The notes: generated by a model from the sequence alone, not told the origin. A stretch of DNA of 64,000 bases from Psychrobacillus mangrovi (GCF_037104765.1 NZ_JBAWSY010000003.1:124001-188000), one strand, 5' to 3'. Positions 26,106 to 35,272 are shown, counted from the stretch's first letter. A program made the numbers and translations.

Positions 26106-28003
26106 TTGAAAAAGATGATTGCCACATTTGTATTATTAATTCTGTCGTTTTCCATCAGTACCATTGCAGAGGCAAAATCTTATTCGATCGATTCAGTTCA
26201 AATTAGATCATGGATTCAGCCGAATGGAGATCTCTTAGTAAATGAAGTATTTACTTATAATTTTGAAGGGGAATTTAATAATCTCAGCAGATCCTTCCCT
26301 AAAATACACGATAAGAATGTAGTAAACTTCTATGCTTATGAATTATCTCAATTAAGACCAGAGCCTGGTTTCATTGAAGAGTCTACAATTAAACAATTGA
26401 ATGTATTAAAAGAGAATGGAGTTTTTCGAACAGAAATAAAAAAGGAGAATCAACAAGTTTCGTTTTTATATGTTTATACATTAAAAAATAGTATAAAAGC
26501 ATACGATTCTTATAGTGAAGCGAAAGTGACTTATTTTGAAGATGTGGAAGCACATGATCAGAATATTAATAATGTAACAATTGAATTTATTCTTCCCAGC
26601 ACAACAGATCCATCTAATTTTGACGGCGTGCTTTTTGATAGGAATGCAAAGAAAAATGAAAAGTCACCTTATGGAATTCGATTTAAAACATCCGTTTCGG
26701 AAGCATACACTGAAACGAAAACAAGCTTTTTCTTCCCATCTTACATGATGACTAATATGGAAAAAACGATTGCTCCCATTCCTTTACAGCAAGCATTAGC
26801 AAATGAAAAGCGAATACAGAAAGAAATGGAAAATCGTATTTCTTATTTAGATACATTGATTGCGATTATCCCAAAAGCTTCGCTAGGTATACTTATTGTC
26901 GTCATTATTCTTTTATTATTACCACAAAGGCACTTTTGGAGAAAAGGTGAAATAGAGGATGTAATGAATACAGATATTTTATATTTATACTTTGTTGATC
27001 GAGCCGGTAAGCCACATGCTAAAGCATTTTTGGCAGGGTTATTTTCGATGGTAGAAAAAGGGGCTGCTACAGTTAGGCAGACAAAAGCAGCACTGCGTTT
27101 TAAAGAGGATTCGCATGCTCCAAAAGAAACACTTGATTTTCGATTAACTAAAGGAACATTAGCGACCTCTGATTTTGAGAAGCTTATGATTAATTGGCTT
27201 TTTACAACTAGGAGTGGCTCCAGTAAATGGGCATTTCATTTACACGATGCTGCGGGTGCTGCTAAAAATAACAAGACATCTAGTTATTTTCATGGGAGAG
27301 TGAAAGACTTTAAGTATAAGCAAAAGAAATGGCATCGTTTAGTGGAAAGTGATTTAGAGGAAGCAGGAGCATTTAATAGTAAGCTACCCTTAATCATATT
27401 AAGCTTGGCAACGATTATTTTCTCTACAATGATAGCTTTTTCTTATTATGCAGATTTACGTAGTGGCTGGGGAATTGGATTTGTATAACATTCCTATTTT
27501 TACTTATAATTTGGTTAAAAAAACGTTCGAATTTATTTTTTAGTTTGTATGTTATTATTATGTTTTTTGCTACATCTTCCCTTATTAATGATGAATTAGT
27601 TGATCTATTAGTGTATTTGTTATTCATAGTCACTATTTTTTATATAGTACTTCCAAAAAATATATTATCCATGAATGCTGTTCGTGCTAGGGATGCTATA
27701 CGCTCATTCAGAAATAGCATTAAATCAGGTATACCAGATAATTTAAGTGATATGGAACAAGAAAAATGGGTTGTCAGAGCTTACCTACTTGGTAGAAAAA
27801 ATGAAAAGAAGGCTACTTTGCAGGAGATATCAGCTCCTCTCGCTGCTTTGCTTTTAACTTCAACGGATCCACTTGATTATGTTACTCAGTCATGGAAATG
27901 GACTAAAGGTGCTTCATCAGATGGTTCTTCCTGGGGAGGATCTTCTAGTGGAGGAAGTGGTGGAGGGAGTGATGGTGGTGGAGGCGGTGCAGGAGCAGAC
28001 TAA
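26106..28003 (+). pseudogene. DUF2207 membrane protein gene, split by a frameshift
   Basis: A TTG start 8 bases after GGAGG opens a frame with a signal peptide (KKMIATFVLLILSFSISTIAEA), an extracytoplasmic beta-rich DUF2207 region to about residue 255, a TM (IPKASLGILIVVIILLLL), a cytoplasmic part with FWRKGEIEDV, and a TM at the end. It stops at 27488 in the middle of a membrane segment (GWGIGFV). The -1 frame continues without stop from 27464: ITFLFLLIIWLKKRS, then a second TM, a cytoplasmic stretch and the Gly/Ser-rich tail (GGGSDGGGGGAGAD) at 28003 that normally ends DUF2207 proteins. One missing T in the TTT at 27480-27482 would restore one 630-residue protein. It is either a true frameshift or a sequencing error. 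Confidence 0.75.
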
Positions 28004-28014
28004 CTAGTTAAATT

Positions 28015-28043
28015 TTGAAAATGCATACATTTTAGAATATAAT
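28015..28043 (+). promoter_or_regulatory. sigma-A promoter of ysdC
   Basis: TTGAAA, a 17-base spacer and a perfect TATAAT at 28038-28043, 32 bases upstream of the ysdC ATG. Confidence 0.75.
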
Positions 28044-28074
28044 ATATTAGATATATATTTAGGAGGTCGAAATA

Positions 28075-29163
28075 ATGGCACAGCTGGATGAAACGTTAAC
28101 TATGTTAAAGGAATTGACAGATGCTAAAGCTATCCCGGGAAATGAGCGAGAAGCACGTGAGGTAATGGAGAAATATATTGCTCCTCATGCTGACAAAATT
28201 GAATATGACAATCTAGGAAGTCTAATTGCCGAAAAGGTCGGCGATGCAAACGGACCAAAAATTATAGTTGCAGGTCATTTAGATGAAGTCGGTTTCATGA
28301 TTTCTAAAATAGATGATAAAGGATTTTTGAGTTTTCAAACAGTAGGTGGCTGGTGGTCACAAGTCATGCTAGCACAGCGTGTCACAATTGTTACTCGAAA
28401 AGGAGACACAATTACGGGTGTTATCGGGTCAAAGCCTCCGCATATATTAACTCCTGATGCTCGTAAAAAAGCGGTTGATGTAAAAGATATGTTTATTGAT
28501 ATAGGTGCATCTTCCAAAGAAGAAGCAATGGAATGGGGAGTATTACCAGGGGATATGGTCGTTCCACATTTTGAGTTTACAGTAATGAATAATGAAAAGT
28601 TACTTCTGGCAAAAGCTTGGGATAATCGCATTGGTTGTGCCATTGCAATTGATGTACTAAAAGGATTAAAAAATGAAAAACATCCGAATATTGTATATGG
28701 AGTTGGAAACGTTCAAGAGGAAATTGGTTTGCGTGGAGCGAAAACTTCTACAGTAAAAGTTAAGCCAGATATCGGTTTTGCAGTGGATGTAGGTATTGCA
28801 GGTGACACACCGGGCATTTCTGCAAAAGAGTCAACAAGCAAAATGGGAGCAGGGCCTCAAATTATATTATTCGACGCTTCAATGGTTTCACATAAAGGTC
28901 TACGTGACCTAGTAATTGATACGGCAGAAGAAAATAATATACCATATCAATTTGAGATGATTCCAGGTGGCGGTACAGATGCTGGGTCTATGCATATTTC
29001 TTTAAATGGAGTTCCTTCTTTATCTATCGGAATTGCCACTCGTTATATTCATTCGCATGCAGGAATATTACATCGAGATGATTATGAATATACAGTAAAA
29101 CTACTAATAGAAGTAATTAAAAAGTTAGATCGAAACACTGTAAACAAAATAACATTTGATTAA
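28075..29163 (+). CDS. ysdC: M42 family metallo-aminopeptidase
   Basis: A cytoplasmic TET-type aminopeptidase with two metals, 362 residues. VAGHLDEVGFM (His, Asp) gives the first metal ligands, AWDNRIGCAI the bridging Asp, VQEEIGLRGA the catalytic Glu and the next ligand, FAVDVGIAGDTPG another ligand, and IHSHAG the last His. Length and motifs are those of YsdC/glutamyl aminopeptidase. The start follows TAGGAGGTCGAAATA. A terminator closes it. Confidence 0.93.
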   Translation: MAQLDETLTMLKELTDAKAIPGNEREAREVMEKYIAPHADKIEYDNLGSLIAEKVGDANGPKIIVAGHLDEVGFMISKIDDKGFLSFQTVGGWWSQVMLAQRVTIVTRKGDTITGVIGSKPPHILTPDARKKAVDVKDMFIDIGASSKEEAMEWGVLPGDMVVPHFEFTVMNNEKLLLAKAWDNRIGCAIAIDVLKGLKNEKHPNIVYGVGNVQEEIGLRGAKTSTVKVKPDIGFAVDVGIAGDTPGISAKESTSKMGAGPQIILFDASMVSHKGLRDLVIDTAEENNIPYQFEMIPGGGTDAGSMHISLNGVPSLSIGIATRYIHSHAGILHRDDYEYTVKLLIEVIKKLDRNTVNKITFD

Positions 29164-29165
29164 TG

Positions 29166-29208
29166 AAAAAAGTCTAGAAGGCAGAAAATAGCCTTTCTAG
29201 ACTTTTTT
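29166..29208 (+). terminator. Terminator of ysdC
   Basis: AAAAAAGTCTAGAA(G)GC and GC(C)TTTCTAGACTTTTTT form a long stem flanked by A- and T-runs. Confidence 0.88.
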
Positions 29209-29220
29209 ATTATTATAAAA

Positions 29221-29238
29221 TTTGTATTAAAATTCATT
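29221..29238 (+). promoter_or_regulatory. Candidate ARG box (AhrC/ArgR) at argF
   Basis: TGTATTAAAATTCA (29223-29236) matches the palindromic ARG consensus TGAAT-WWWW-ATTCA with one mismatch and abuts the -35. Binding of the arginine repressor here would block the promoter. Confidence 0.6.
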
Positions 29239-29266
29239 TGACTTTATATTTATTCACATTTATAAT
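29238..29266 (+). promoter_or_regulatory. sigma-A promoter of argF
   Basis: TTGACT, a 17-base spacer and a perfect TATAAT at 29261-29266. Confidence 0.8.
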
Positions 29267-29305
29267 AAGGGTTACATAAATATACGTTAAAAGGAGTTTT
29301 TATAA

Positions 29306-30271
29306 ATGAAATTATTAGAATGGGTTAATCTAAAAATGGTTGATAGTTTAAAAGGCAAAGACCTTCTAACACTTTTGGATTACTCAAAAGAGGAAGTGAG
29401 AGAATTAATACAGCTAGCAGTTGAATTGAAAGCATTGACTAAGGCTGGTAAGTGTCCCCCCTTATTAGAGGGGAAAACATTAGGTATGATTTTTGAAAAA
29501 CATTCGACACGTACTAGAATCTCTTTTGAGGTTGGGATGAAACAATTAGGCGGAAATGGCATGTTTATGAATGCTCGTGATCTTCAGATCGGTCGAGGTG
29601 AATCAGTATATGACACAGGCAATGTTTTATCTGGGTATTTAGATGGCATTATGATCCGTGCTAATTCACATCAAATGGTGGAAGAACTTGCAAAGCATGC
29701 AAGTATACCTGTTATAAATGGTTTAACTGATATCTATCACCCTTGCCAGGCTCTTGCAGATATATTAACGATTCATGAGGTAAAAGAGGATATGGAAGGT
29801 TTGAAGCTTGCTTATATAGGTGATGGAAATAATGTAGCTCACTCCTTAGTAATAGCGGCAGCATATATGGGAATGCATATTGCAGTGGCTACTCCTGTTG
29901 GTTATGAAGCGAATGCTGAAATAATTCAAAAAGCATCAGCAATAGCACTGGAAAATGGAGGGTCACTTTTTGTGTCAAATGATCCATTAGAGGCTGTTGT
30001 GAATGCAGATGTAGTTTATACAGACGTTTGGACTTCTATGGGTCAGGAAGAGGAAGCAGCAAAAAGACTTGAAGACTTTAAAGGTTTTCAAATTAATGAT
30101 GAATTAGTAGCAAATGCAAAACCAGACTATATGTTTTTACATTGCCTACCTGCCCATCGTGAAGAAGAAGTTGCTACATCTGTAATAGATGGACCAAACT
30201 CATATATTTTTCAACAAGCTGAAAACCGTTTGCATGCTCAAAAAGCAGTACTTGCTTCTGTGATGGCATAG
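29306..30271 (+). CDS. argF: Ornithine carbamoyltransferase
   Basis: Makes citrulline from ornithine and carbamoyl phosphate. Of 321 residues, FEKHSTRTRISFEVG carries the STRTR carbamoyl-phosphate loop, HPCQALAD the second binding site, DVWTSMGQE the SMG loop, and FLHCLPAHR the catalytic Cys. It stands alone, not in an arg operon. The ARG box at its promoter points to a biosynthetic role and arginine repression. The start ATG 29306 follows AAAAGGAG; an ATG at 29336 is a possible shorter start closer to the usual N-terminus. Confidence 0.93.
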   Translation: MKLLEWVNLKMVDSLKGKDLLTLLDYSKEEVRELIQLAVELKALTKAGKCPPLLEGKTLGMIFEKHSTRTRISFEVGMKQLGGNGMFMNARDLQIGRGESVYDTGNVLSGYLDGIMIRANSHQMVEELAKHASIPVINGLTDIYHPCQALADILTIHEVKEDMEGLKLAYIGDGNNVAHSLVIAAAYMGMHIAVATPVGYEANAEIIQKASAIALENGGSLFVSNDPLEAVVNADVVYTDVWTSMGQEEEAAKRLEDFKGFQINDELVANAKPDYMFLHCLPAHREEEVATSVIDGPNSYIFQQAENRLHAQKAVLASVMA

Positions 30272-30396
30272 CAACCAATTAATAAAGTATAACATGTTGT
30301 CAAGCCAGGGTTTGTCTAGCAATGTGAAAAGATTGTTTTGAAACATCATATAGTGATGTTGTCTGTCAAGATGGACGGCTTCATCACTACATAGGA

Positions 30397-30430
30397 AGAG
30401 TGATTCGGGAGATGCTGAATCACTCTTTAT
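30397..30430 (+). terminator. Terminator of argF
   Basis: AAGAGTGATTC/GAATCACTCTT stem, 10-base loop, short T-rich tail. A second hairpin TAGTGATG/CATCACTA lies just upstream (30353-30390). Confidence 0.7.
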
Positions 30431-30496
30431 TATTTGCTTAGGACACTCATTTTACCTTTTCCTGAAAAAAAGTTTATTATGTACCATACTGCATAT

Positions 30497-30546
30497 AAAA
30501 AGACTGACCCATCGTCGTGTTATCGGCAAATGAGTCAGTCTTTTTT
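30497..30546. terminator. Bidirectional terminator between argF and the BASS gene
   Basis: AAAAAGACTGAC and GTCAGTCTTTTTT arms around a long loop serve both converging units; the A-run gives a T-run on the minus strand. Confidence 0.8.
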
Positions 30547-30551
30547 GTGAA

Positions 30552-31541
30552 TTACACTTCAGACACTGTAGTTTTAGTTGTAGTAGAGCTTACTTTTTCA
30601 CTTCCCTCTACTGGACGCTTAGACCAATATGTCGCGAGGATAGGACCAGAAATATTGTGCCAAACTGCACCTAGTGCACTCGGTAATGCTGCTAGAGGAC
30701 CTAGATGAGCGGTAGCTAAGGCAACACCTAATCCTGAATTTTGCATACCAACTTCAATAGAGATTGCTCGACAATCCAGTTTGGAAAGTCCAATCATTTT
30801 CCCTGTATAATAACCTAAAAGGAGACCGGCCCCGTTGTGAAGAAATACTCCTAGGAATACTAAAAATCCAGCTGAAGCAATATTGTCTACATTTCCTGCT
30901 ACTACCGCAGAAACGATTGTAATGATTGCTAAAACAGAGATGAGGGGAACGACATTTAAACTTTTTTCTACAAAAGTAGGTAATAATTTTTTAACGATTA
31001 ATCCAAGAGCTATTGGAAGAATAATTACCTGTACGATTGATTTAAACATCGATAGTGCATCAACTGGCATCCATTGACCTGCTAATAAAAGCAGTAATAG
31101 CGGCGTAAGTAAAGGTGCAAGTAACGTCGAGAAAGATGTCATTGTAATGGATAAAGGTACGTTTCCTTTTGCTAAATAAACCATAACATTAGAAGCTGTT
31201 CCTCCGGGTACAGAGCCAAGCAGGACAAGTCCAGCTGCAAGTTCTCCAGGAAGCTGTAATATATAAGCAATAGCCAATGCTGTTAAAGGCATAATAATAA
31301 ACTGAGCTGCAACGCCGATTAAAACAGGTTTCGGATGAGTAGCTATTAACTTAAAGTCAACTGCTTTCAACGTAAGACCCATCCCAAACATAACAATTCC
31401 TAGTAATATCGTAATATACTTTCCGAACGGTAAAAAAGTATCCGGAATTAAGAAGGCGATAACTGCTACTATTATTACTAAAAAAGCAAAATATTTTCCT
31501 GCAAAGTTACTGATAGATTCTAAAACTTTCAATTTATTCAC
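30552..31541 (-). CDS. BASS family Na+-coupled organic anion transporter
   Basis: A 329-residue, about ten-TM protein of the bile acid:sodium symporter superfamily (the ASBT_NM/PanS/YocS group). Signatures are GLVLLGSVPGGTASNVMVYLAKGNVPLSI (the Na+-site helix break around GGTASN) and ISIEVGMQNSGLGVALA (the second crossover with E-x-G-x-Q-N). The start GTG 31541 overlaps the end of the FAD-oxidase gene by 8 bases, which implies coupling. The shared transcript suggests that the substrate is the acid oxidised by the partner, or its product; this is inference. Confidence 0.85.
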   Translation of the reverse strand: MNKLKVLESISNFAGKYFAFLVIIVAVIAFLIPDTFLPFGKYITILLGIVMFGMGLTLKAVDFKLIATHPKPVLIGVAAQFIIMPLTALAIAYILQLPGELAAGLVLLGSVPGGTASNVMVYLAKGNVPLSITMTSFSTLLAPLLTPLLLLLLAGQWMPVDALSMFKSIVQVIILPIALGLIVKKLLPTFVEKSLNVVPLISVLAIITIVSAVVAGNVDNIASAGFLVFLGVFLHNGAGLLLGYYTGKMIGLSKLDCRAISIEVGMQNSGLGVALATAHLGPLAALPSALGAVWHNISGPILATYWSKRPVEGSEKVSSTTTKTTVSEV

Positions 31542-32928
31542 CTAAGCTTTCTATTTTTACTATTTTATTAGGATTTAAAATATTATTTGGATCAAGTGCT
31601 AGTTTAATCTTTTCCATTACATGAAGTGCCTCTCCATGTTCTGCAGCCTGATATTTTTGTTTACCTACTCCAACTCCATGTTCTCCTGTACAAGTACCAT
31701 CTCGTTCTAGTGCATAGTGAACGATTTTTTCATTAAATGCATCAGCTTTAGCAACTTCTTCTGGACTGTTCATGTCAATCATTAATAGAGCATGGAAATT
31801 CCCATCTCCAACATGTCCTACAACTCCACCAGTAAGTCCGATTGCTTCTAATTCTTTTCTTGCAAAAGTTACTGCACCTGCTAATTCAGATATCGGTACG
31901 CAAACGTCCGTAACCATCATCTTTTTCCCAACGTTTCCATGTATATAAGCGTAAGCAAGATTATGTCTTGCATCCCATAGTTTCGTGCGAGCTGTATTGT
32001 CCGTTTCAAATTGAATTTCTTCGCATCCATGATCTTCCATTATTTCTTTTGTAAACTCAACATCTTGCTGTAATCCTGATTCATTGCCATCGAATTCTAA
32101 AAAAAGAGTTGGTCTTTCTGCATAATTTGTATCGCTAAAATGGTTTACTTGACGAATAGATTCTTCATCGACTAATTCCACTCGAGCTATTGGAATTCCA
32201 GCTTGTAAAATAGATGTAACTGCCTCTACAGCATTTTGGACTGTAGGGAAAACTGCTCTAGCAGCTGTTGTAAATTCAGGAATACCATATACCTTTAAAG
32301 TTAGTTCTGTGAAACAACCAAGTGTCCCTTCCGAGCCAACAAAAAGACCGTTCAAATGATATCCAGAAGATGACTTTGCAGCTAAGTTTCCGGTATGTAT
32401 AATAGTTCCATCCGCAAGTACTACTTCTAAATCGCGGACTTGATCACGCATAACTCCATATTTTACGGTAGTTGTACCACTTGCGTTTGTTGCAGCCATC
32501 CCACCTAAAGTTGCATCTGCTCCCGGATCAACTGAGAAGAACAGTCCGTATTTTTTTAACTCCTTATTCAACTGAGTTCTAGTTACACCAGGCTGAACTT
32601 TTACAAGCAAATCCTTTTCACGAACTTCTATAATTTTATCCATCAACGAAAAGTCAATAGTAATTCCCTTATCGTAGGGAATTATATGGCCTTCCAGACT
32701 AGAACCACGACCAAATGGGACAACTGGTATTTTTAAATCATTTGCTACTTTCATGATATTACTTACTTCTGAATTTTTTCTAGGAAATACCACAATATCA
32801 GGAAGACTTATATCATGATAGGATTCGTCTCTACCATGAAGCTCTCTTATTGTTTGATTGACCGAAACTTGGTCATCTTCCAAGAATTCTTTTAAAGCAA
32901 GTACTATAGTTTCTATGGATGTGCTCAT
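31534..32928 (-). CDS. FAD-linked oxidase, D-lactate dehydrogenase/glycolate oxidase GlcD type
   Basis: A 464-residue VAO-fold flavoenzyme that oxidises D-2-hydroxy acids. The FAD-binding part has VVPFGRGSSLEGH near residue 70, VDPGADATLGGMAATNASG near 135 and GLFVGSEGTLG near 195. The C-terminal cap has HVGDGNFHALL and the tail GEHGVGVGKQKY with LDPNNILNPNK. No Fe-S domain or GlcE/GlcF partner is adjacent. The start follows GAGGAG. It is the first gene of a two-gene operon with the BASS transporter. D-lactate or glycolate are candidates; other 2-hydroxy acids cannot be excluded. Confidence 0.88.
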   Translation of the reverse strand: MSTSIETIVLALKEFLEDDQVSVNQTIRELHGRDESYHDISLPDIVVFPRKNSEVSNIMKVANDLKIPVVPFGRGSSLEGHIIPYDKGITIDFSLMDKIIEVREKDLLVKVQPGVTRTQLNKELKKYGLFFSVDPGADATLGGMAATNASGTTTVKYGVMRDQVRDLEVVLADGTIIHTGNLAAKSSSGYHLNGLFVGSEGTLGCFTELTLKVYGIPEFTTAARAVFPTVQNAVEAVTSILQAGIPIARVELVDEESIRQVNHFSDTNYAERPTLFLEFDGNESGLQQDVEFTKEIMEDHGCEEIQFETDNTARTKLWDARHNLAYAYIHGNVGKKMMVTDVCVPISELAGAVTFARKELEAIGLTGGVVGHVGDGNFHALLMIDMNSPEEVAKADAFNEKIVHYALERDGTCTGEHGVGVGKQKYQAAEHGEALHVMEKIKLALDPNNILNPNKIVKIESLGE

Positions 32929-32961
32929 TTTTCTACTCCTCTTTACTTCAATTAAATATAA

Positions 32962-33021
32962 ATTAGAATTTTTCTAATAATTCCAATAAAACCATTATAA
33001 ATTGATATTATAAAATAGCAA
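32962..33021 (-). promoter_or_regulatory. Promoter and palindrome upstream of the FAD oxidase gene
   Basis: On the minus strand TTGCTA (33016-33021), a 16-base spacer and TATAAT (32994-32999) form a good promoter. ATTAGAA-TTT-TTCTAAT (32962-32978) is a perfect 7-bp inverted repeat between the promoter and the gene and may be an operator. The rest of 33022-33180 is AT-rich with nothing else clear. Confidence 0.55.
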
Positions 33022-33182
33022 GATTATATTTTACTTTTATGGAAGAAAAAAGTATTTAATATATTGCATATTTATATGAAAATAGCGGTCTATATAAGAA
33101 AATGATATTTGTGAATTTTTTCGCAATTTTATAATTAAAAAGATAATAAGGTTATGTTTAAATAACATATAGTTAATAATAG

Positions 33183-33218
33183 TTGACTTTATGTTAAGTA
33201 TACATTACATTATGTATA
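33183..33218 (+). promoter_or_regulatory. Promoter with operator palindrome of the Xre gene
   Basis: TTGACT (33183-33188) and TACATT (33206-33211) are 17 bases apart. The -10 is exactly the centre of the inverted repeat TATACAT-6-ATGTATA (33199-33218), the classic layout for autorepression by a small Xre regulator. Confidence 0.65.
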
Positions 33219-33249
33219 TAATAGTTAACGTTTAGGAAGGGTTATATGT

Positions 33250-33459
33250 ATGCTCAAAAATCGAGTAAAAGAATTGCGCGCAAGATATAGCTACACACAA
33301 GGGCAATTGGGTGAAAAAGTCGGAGTAACAAGACAAACAATTGGGTTTATTGAAAAAGGGGAATTCTCCCCATCTATTACACTTTCTTTAAAGCTTGCAA
33401 ATATTCTCGAATGTAAAGTGGATGAATTATTTTGGTTAGAAGGGGAGGAATGGAAATGA
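33250..33459 (+). CDS. Small Xre-family HTH regulator
   Basis: A 69-residue protein that is essentially one helix-turn-helix domain: VKELRARYSYTQGQLGEKVG, VTRQTIGFIEKGEFSPSI, LSLKLANILECKVDELFWLE. This is the YvaO/YozG-like group that often sits with a membrane protein gene. Start after AGGAAGGGTTATATGT. Its stop overlaps the next start (ATGA), so the two are coupled. The palindrome over its promoter suggests autorepression. Confidence 0.9.
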   Translation: MLKNRVKELRARYSYTQGQLGEKVGVTRQTIGFIEKGEFSPSITLSLKLANILECKVDELFWLEGEEWK

Positions 33460-33959
33460 AAAAGGATTTTCGAGTGCAATACCCACTTTGGCAAATGGGC
33501 TTTGCCTTGCTGTTTCTATTATTTGCAATCGTTATTACTGGTACAATAACAAACTTTGCTAATTCTAATAGCTCGTTCATTTATTCTGTAGAGTTAGGTG
33601 CATTAGAAGGTTTTATCATGTTTTTACTGATTCCTGTTTACATCGTGATGGTTATCATATTTGGTGCGAAAATATCTAAATATAATAAAAACAACCCAAG
33701 AAATAAAATAACTATTTGGAGTTCAAAACCACCAGAATATATGGAAGATGATGAAGCATGGCAAATGATTACAAATAAAGCAACCCAGAAAGTTTACACT
33801 TTCTTTTCATGGTCATTGCCTTTATCCGCAGTTATCCTTATATTTTTACCAACATCAAAGCTATTGATCATTTTGAATCTAGTTGTTCTTTCTATAACCC
33901 AATATCTTATTTTTTATGTAAATATTCGAAAACATACTTTGGAAGAAGAGGAAGTATAA
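33456..33959 (+). CDS. Four-TM membrane protein paired with the Xre regulator
   Basis: A 167-residue protein with TM helices at about 10-35, 49-70, 115-132 and 135-156 and an acidic C-terminus (EEEEV). The ATG at 33456 follows GGGGAGGAATGGAA and overlaps the Xre stop. I do not recognise a functional family. Xre/small-membrane-protein pairs of this kind are common in Bacillales and their targets are mostly unknown. A bidirectional terminator follows. Confidence 0.75.
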   Translation: MKKDFRVQYPLWQMGFALLFLLFAIVITGTITNFANSNSSFIYSVELGALEGFIMFLLIPVYIVMVIIFGAKISKYNKNNPRNKITIWSSKPPEYMEDDEAWQMITNKATQKVYTFFSWSLPLSAVILIFLPTSKLLIILNLVVLSITQYLIFYVNIRKHTLEEEEV

Positions 33960-33999
33960 AAACAACCCGTGAAGAATCGTTCCTTCACGGGTTGTTTTT
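33958..33999. terminator. Bidirectional terminator shared with sspI
   Basis: Perfect AAAAACAACCCGTGAAG/CTTCACGGGTTGTTTTT arms with an 8-base loop. It overlaps the stop codons on both sides. Confidence 0.9.
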
Positions 34000-34204
34000 A
34001 TTTGAATGCAGTTGAAAGTTCATTAAGTACAGCGTTTTTCTTCGTATCATCTGCAATTTTCCACCATTTTTCAAAGAACACTCCAAGTCCAGGAAGTAAA
34101 TGTTCTTCTCCTCTTTGAATCGCATCCTCAACAACTCCGCGAATATCGGACGGAGAATGCCCTTTCATATTAGCTGATATTGCTTCTCGAATTTGAAAAT
34201 CCAT
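33998..34204 (-). CDS. sspI: Small acid-soluble spore protein SspI
   Basis: A 68-residue minor SASP found in the spore core. MDFQIREAISANMKGHSPSDIRG, VEDAIQRGEEHLLPGLGVFFE and NAVLNELSTAFK follow the SspI pattern (B. subtilis SspI is 71 residues). Start ATG 34204 after AAGGAGTGATG. It is divergent from ysgA as in B. subtilis. Forespore sigma-G control is expected, but I could not settle a sigma-G promoter. It is the clearest sign that the organism forms spores. Confidence 0.92.
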   Translation of the reverse strand: MDFQIREAISANMKGHSPSDIRGVVEDAIQRGEEHLLPGLGVFFEKWWKIADDTKKNAVLNELSTAFK

Positions 34205-34295
34205 TTTTCATCACTCCTTGCAATTATCTTTTCCAAACACTCGCTTGCTATACATGAATTTGTTACTATTAAATAAAAAAGGCGGTTACATATAA

Positions 34296-35057
34296 ATGAA
34301 ACGAATTGAATCCACGCAGAATTCGCTGGTGAAACATTGGAAAAAATTATTAAGTGTTCGAAAAGAGCGCGAGAAAACAAGCGAATTTATAATAGAAGGA
34401 TATCATTTAGTAGAAGAAGCGATAAAACAAAAAACAAACGTTTTAACCATAATGATTAGTGACACAAGCGAAATTCCAGATACTTGGGATGTGACTAATA
34501 TTGAAATAGTAGAAATTAATGAAGTTATTAAAAAAGAACTTGCTGAAACGGAGCATACACAAGGTATATTTGCTCATTGTAAGCAGCAAACTGTGATGGA
34601 GGAAGAGCATCTAAAGTGGAGTCGTCTTTTGTTAATTGATGCAGTTCAAGACCCAGGTAATATTGGTACAATGATTCGTACAGCAGATGCTGCAGGAATT
34701 GATGCAGTTATTTTAGGAAAAGGATCTGCGGATGCTTTTAATCCTAAAACACTTAGATCTGCACAAGGTTCACATTTTCACATACCAATTTTAAAAGGGG
34801 ACTTGCATTCGTGGGTAGAGCAATTGAAAAATCGTCAAATCTCCGTTTTCGGCACGGCATTCGAAAATTCCACACCATTTCATAAAGTAGAGAAAAGTAA
34901 TTCTTTTGCTTTAATTGTTGGAAATGAGGGAAGCGGCATTAACAAAGAGCTACTAGAGCAGACTGATCAAAATATTATCGTGCCCCTAATAGGACAAGCC
35001 GAATCATTAAATGTGGCGGTCGCAACAGGAATACTGTTGTACGGATTGTCATTATAG
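34296..35057 (+). CDS. ysgA: TrmH/SpoU family RNA 2'-O-methyltransferase
   Basis: A 253-residue SPOUT methyltransferase acting on rRNA or tRNA ribose. The N-terminal substrate-binding part (about 1-95) begins RIESTQNSLVKHWKKLLSVR. The SPOUT motifs are LLIDAVQDPGNIGTMIRTAD (motif 1), FALIVGNEGSGINKELL (motif 2) and IIVPLIGQAESLNVAVATGI (motif 3). Start after AAAAGGCGG. It sits between sspI and pheS as in B. subtilis. Confidence 0.92.
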   Translation: MKRIESTQNSLVKHWKKLLSVRKEREKTSEFIIEGYHLVEEAIKQKTNVLTIMISDTSEIPDTWDVTNIEIVEINEVIKKELAETEHTQGIFAHCKQQTVMEEEHLKWSRLLLIDAVQDPGNIGTMIRTADAAGIDAVILGKGSADAFNPKTLRSAQGSHFHIPILKGDLHSWVEQLKNRQISVFGTAFENSTPFHKVEKSNSFALIVGNEGSGINKELLEQTDQNIIVPLIGQAESLNVAVATGILLYGLSL

Positions 35058-35146
35058 TTCGCATATGAGCAACATTGAGTAAGGGAAGTAATGTTAAGTA
35101 ATCTAAGGATAACGCGTCTTATTTAGTACTATTAGGTGACTGCTAA

Positions 35147-35272
35147 GATTTTCGCTGCAGACGGACGCTTTCCGCGGGGTGAGCGATAAGCCATCACCGA
35201 CGCTACGCGTTCGCTTGTGATGTCTTATTTGTCTCACTCATCCCGCTGGAGTCGCCGCCTGCTGCGAAAATC
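35147..35272 (-). repeat. Intergenic repeat, type A, copy 2
   Basis: A 126-bp element bounded by GATTTTCGC (35147-35155) and GCGAAAATC (35264-35272). It shares CTTTCCGCGGGGTGAGCGAT, an internal CATCAC/GTGATG pair and TCCCGCTGGAGTCGCCGCCT with copy 1 at 24551. The outer arms differ in sequence from copy 1 yet remain complementary. Confidence 0.88.
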
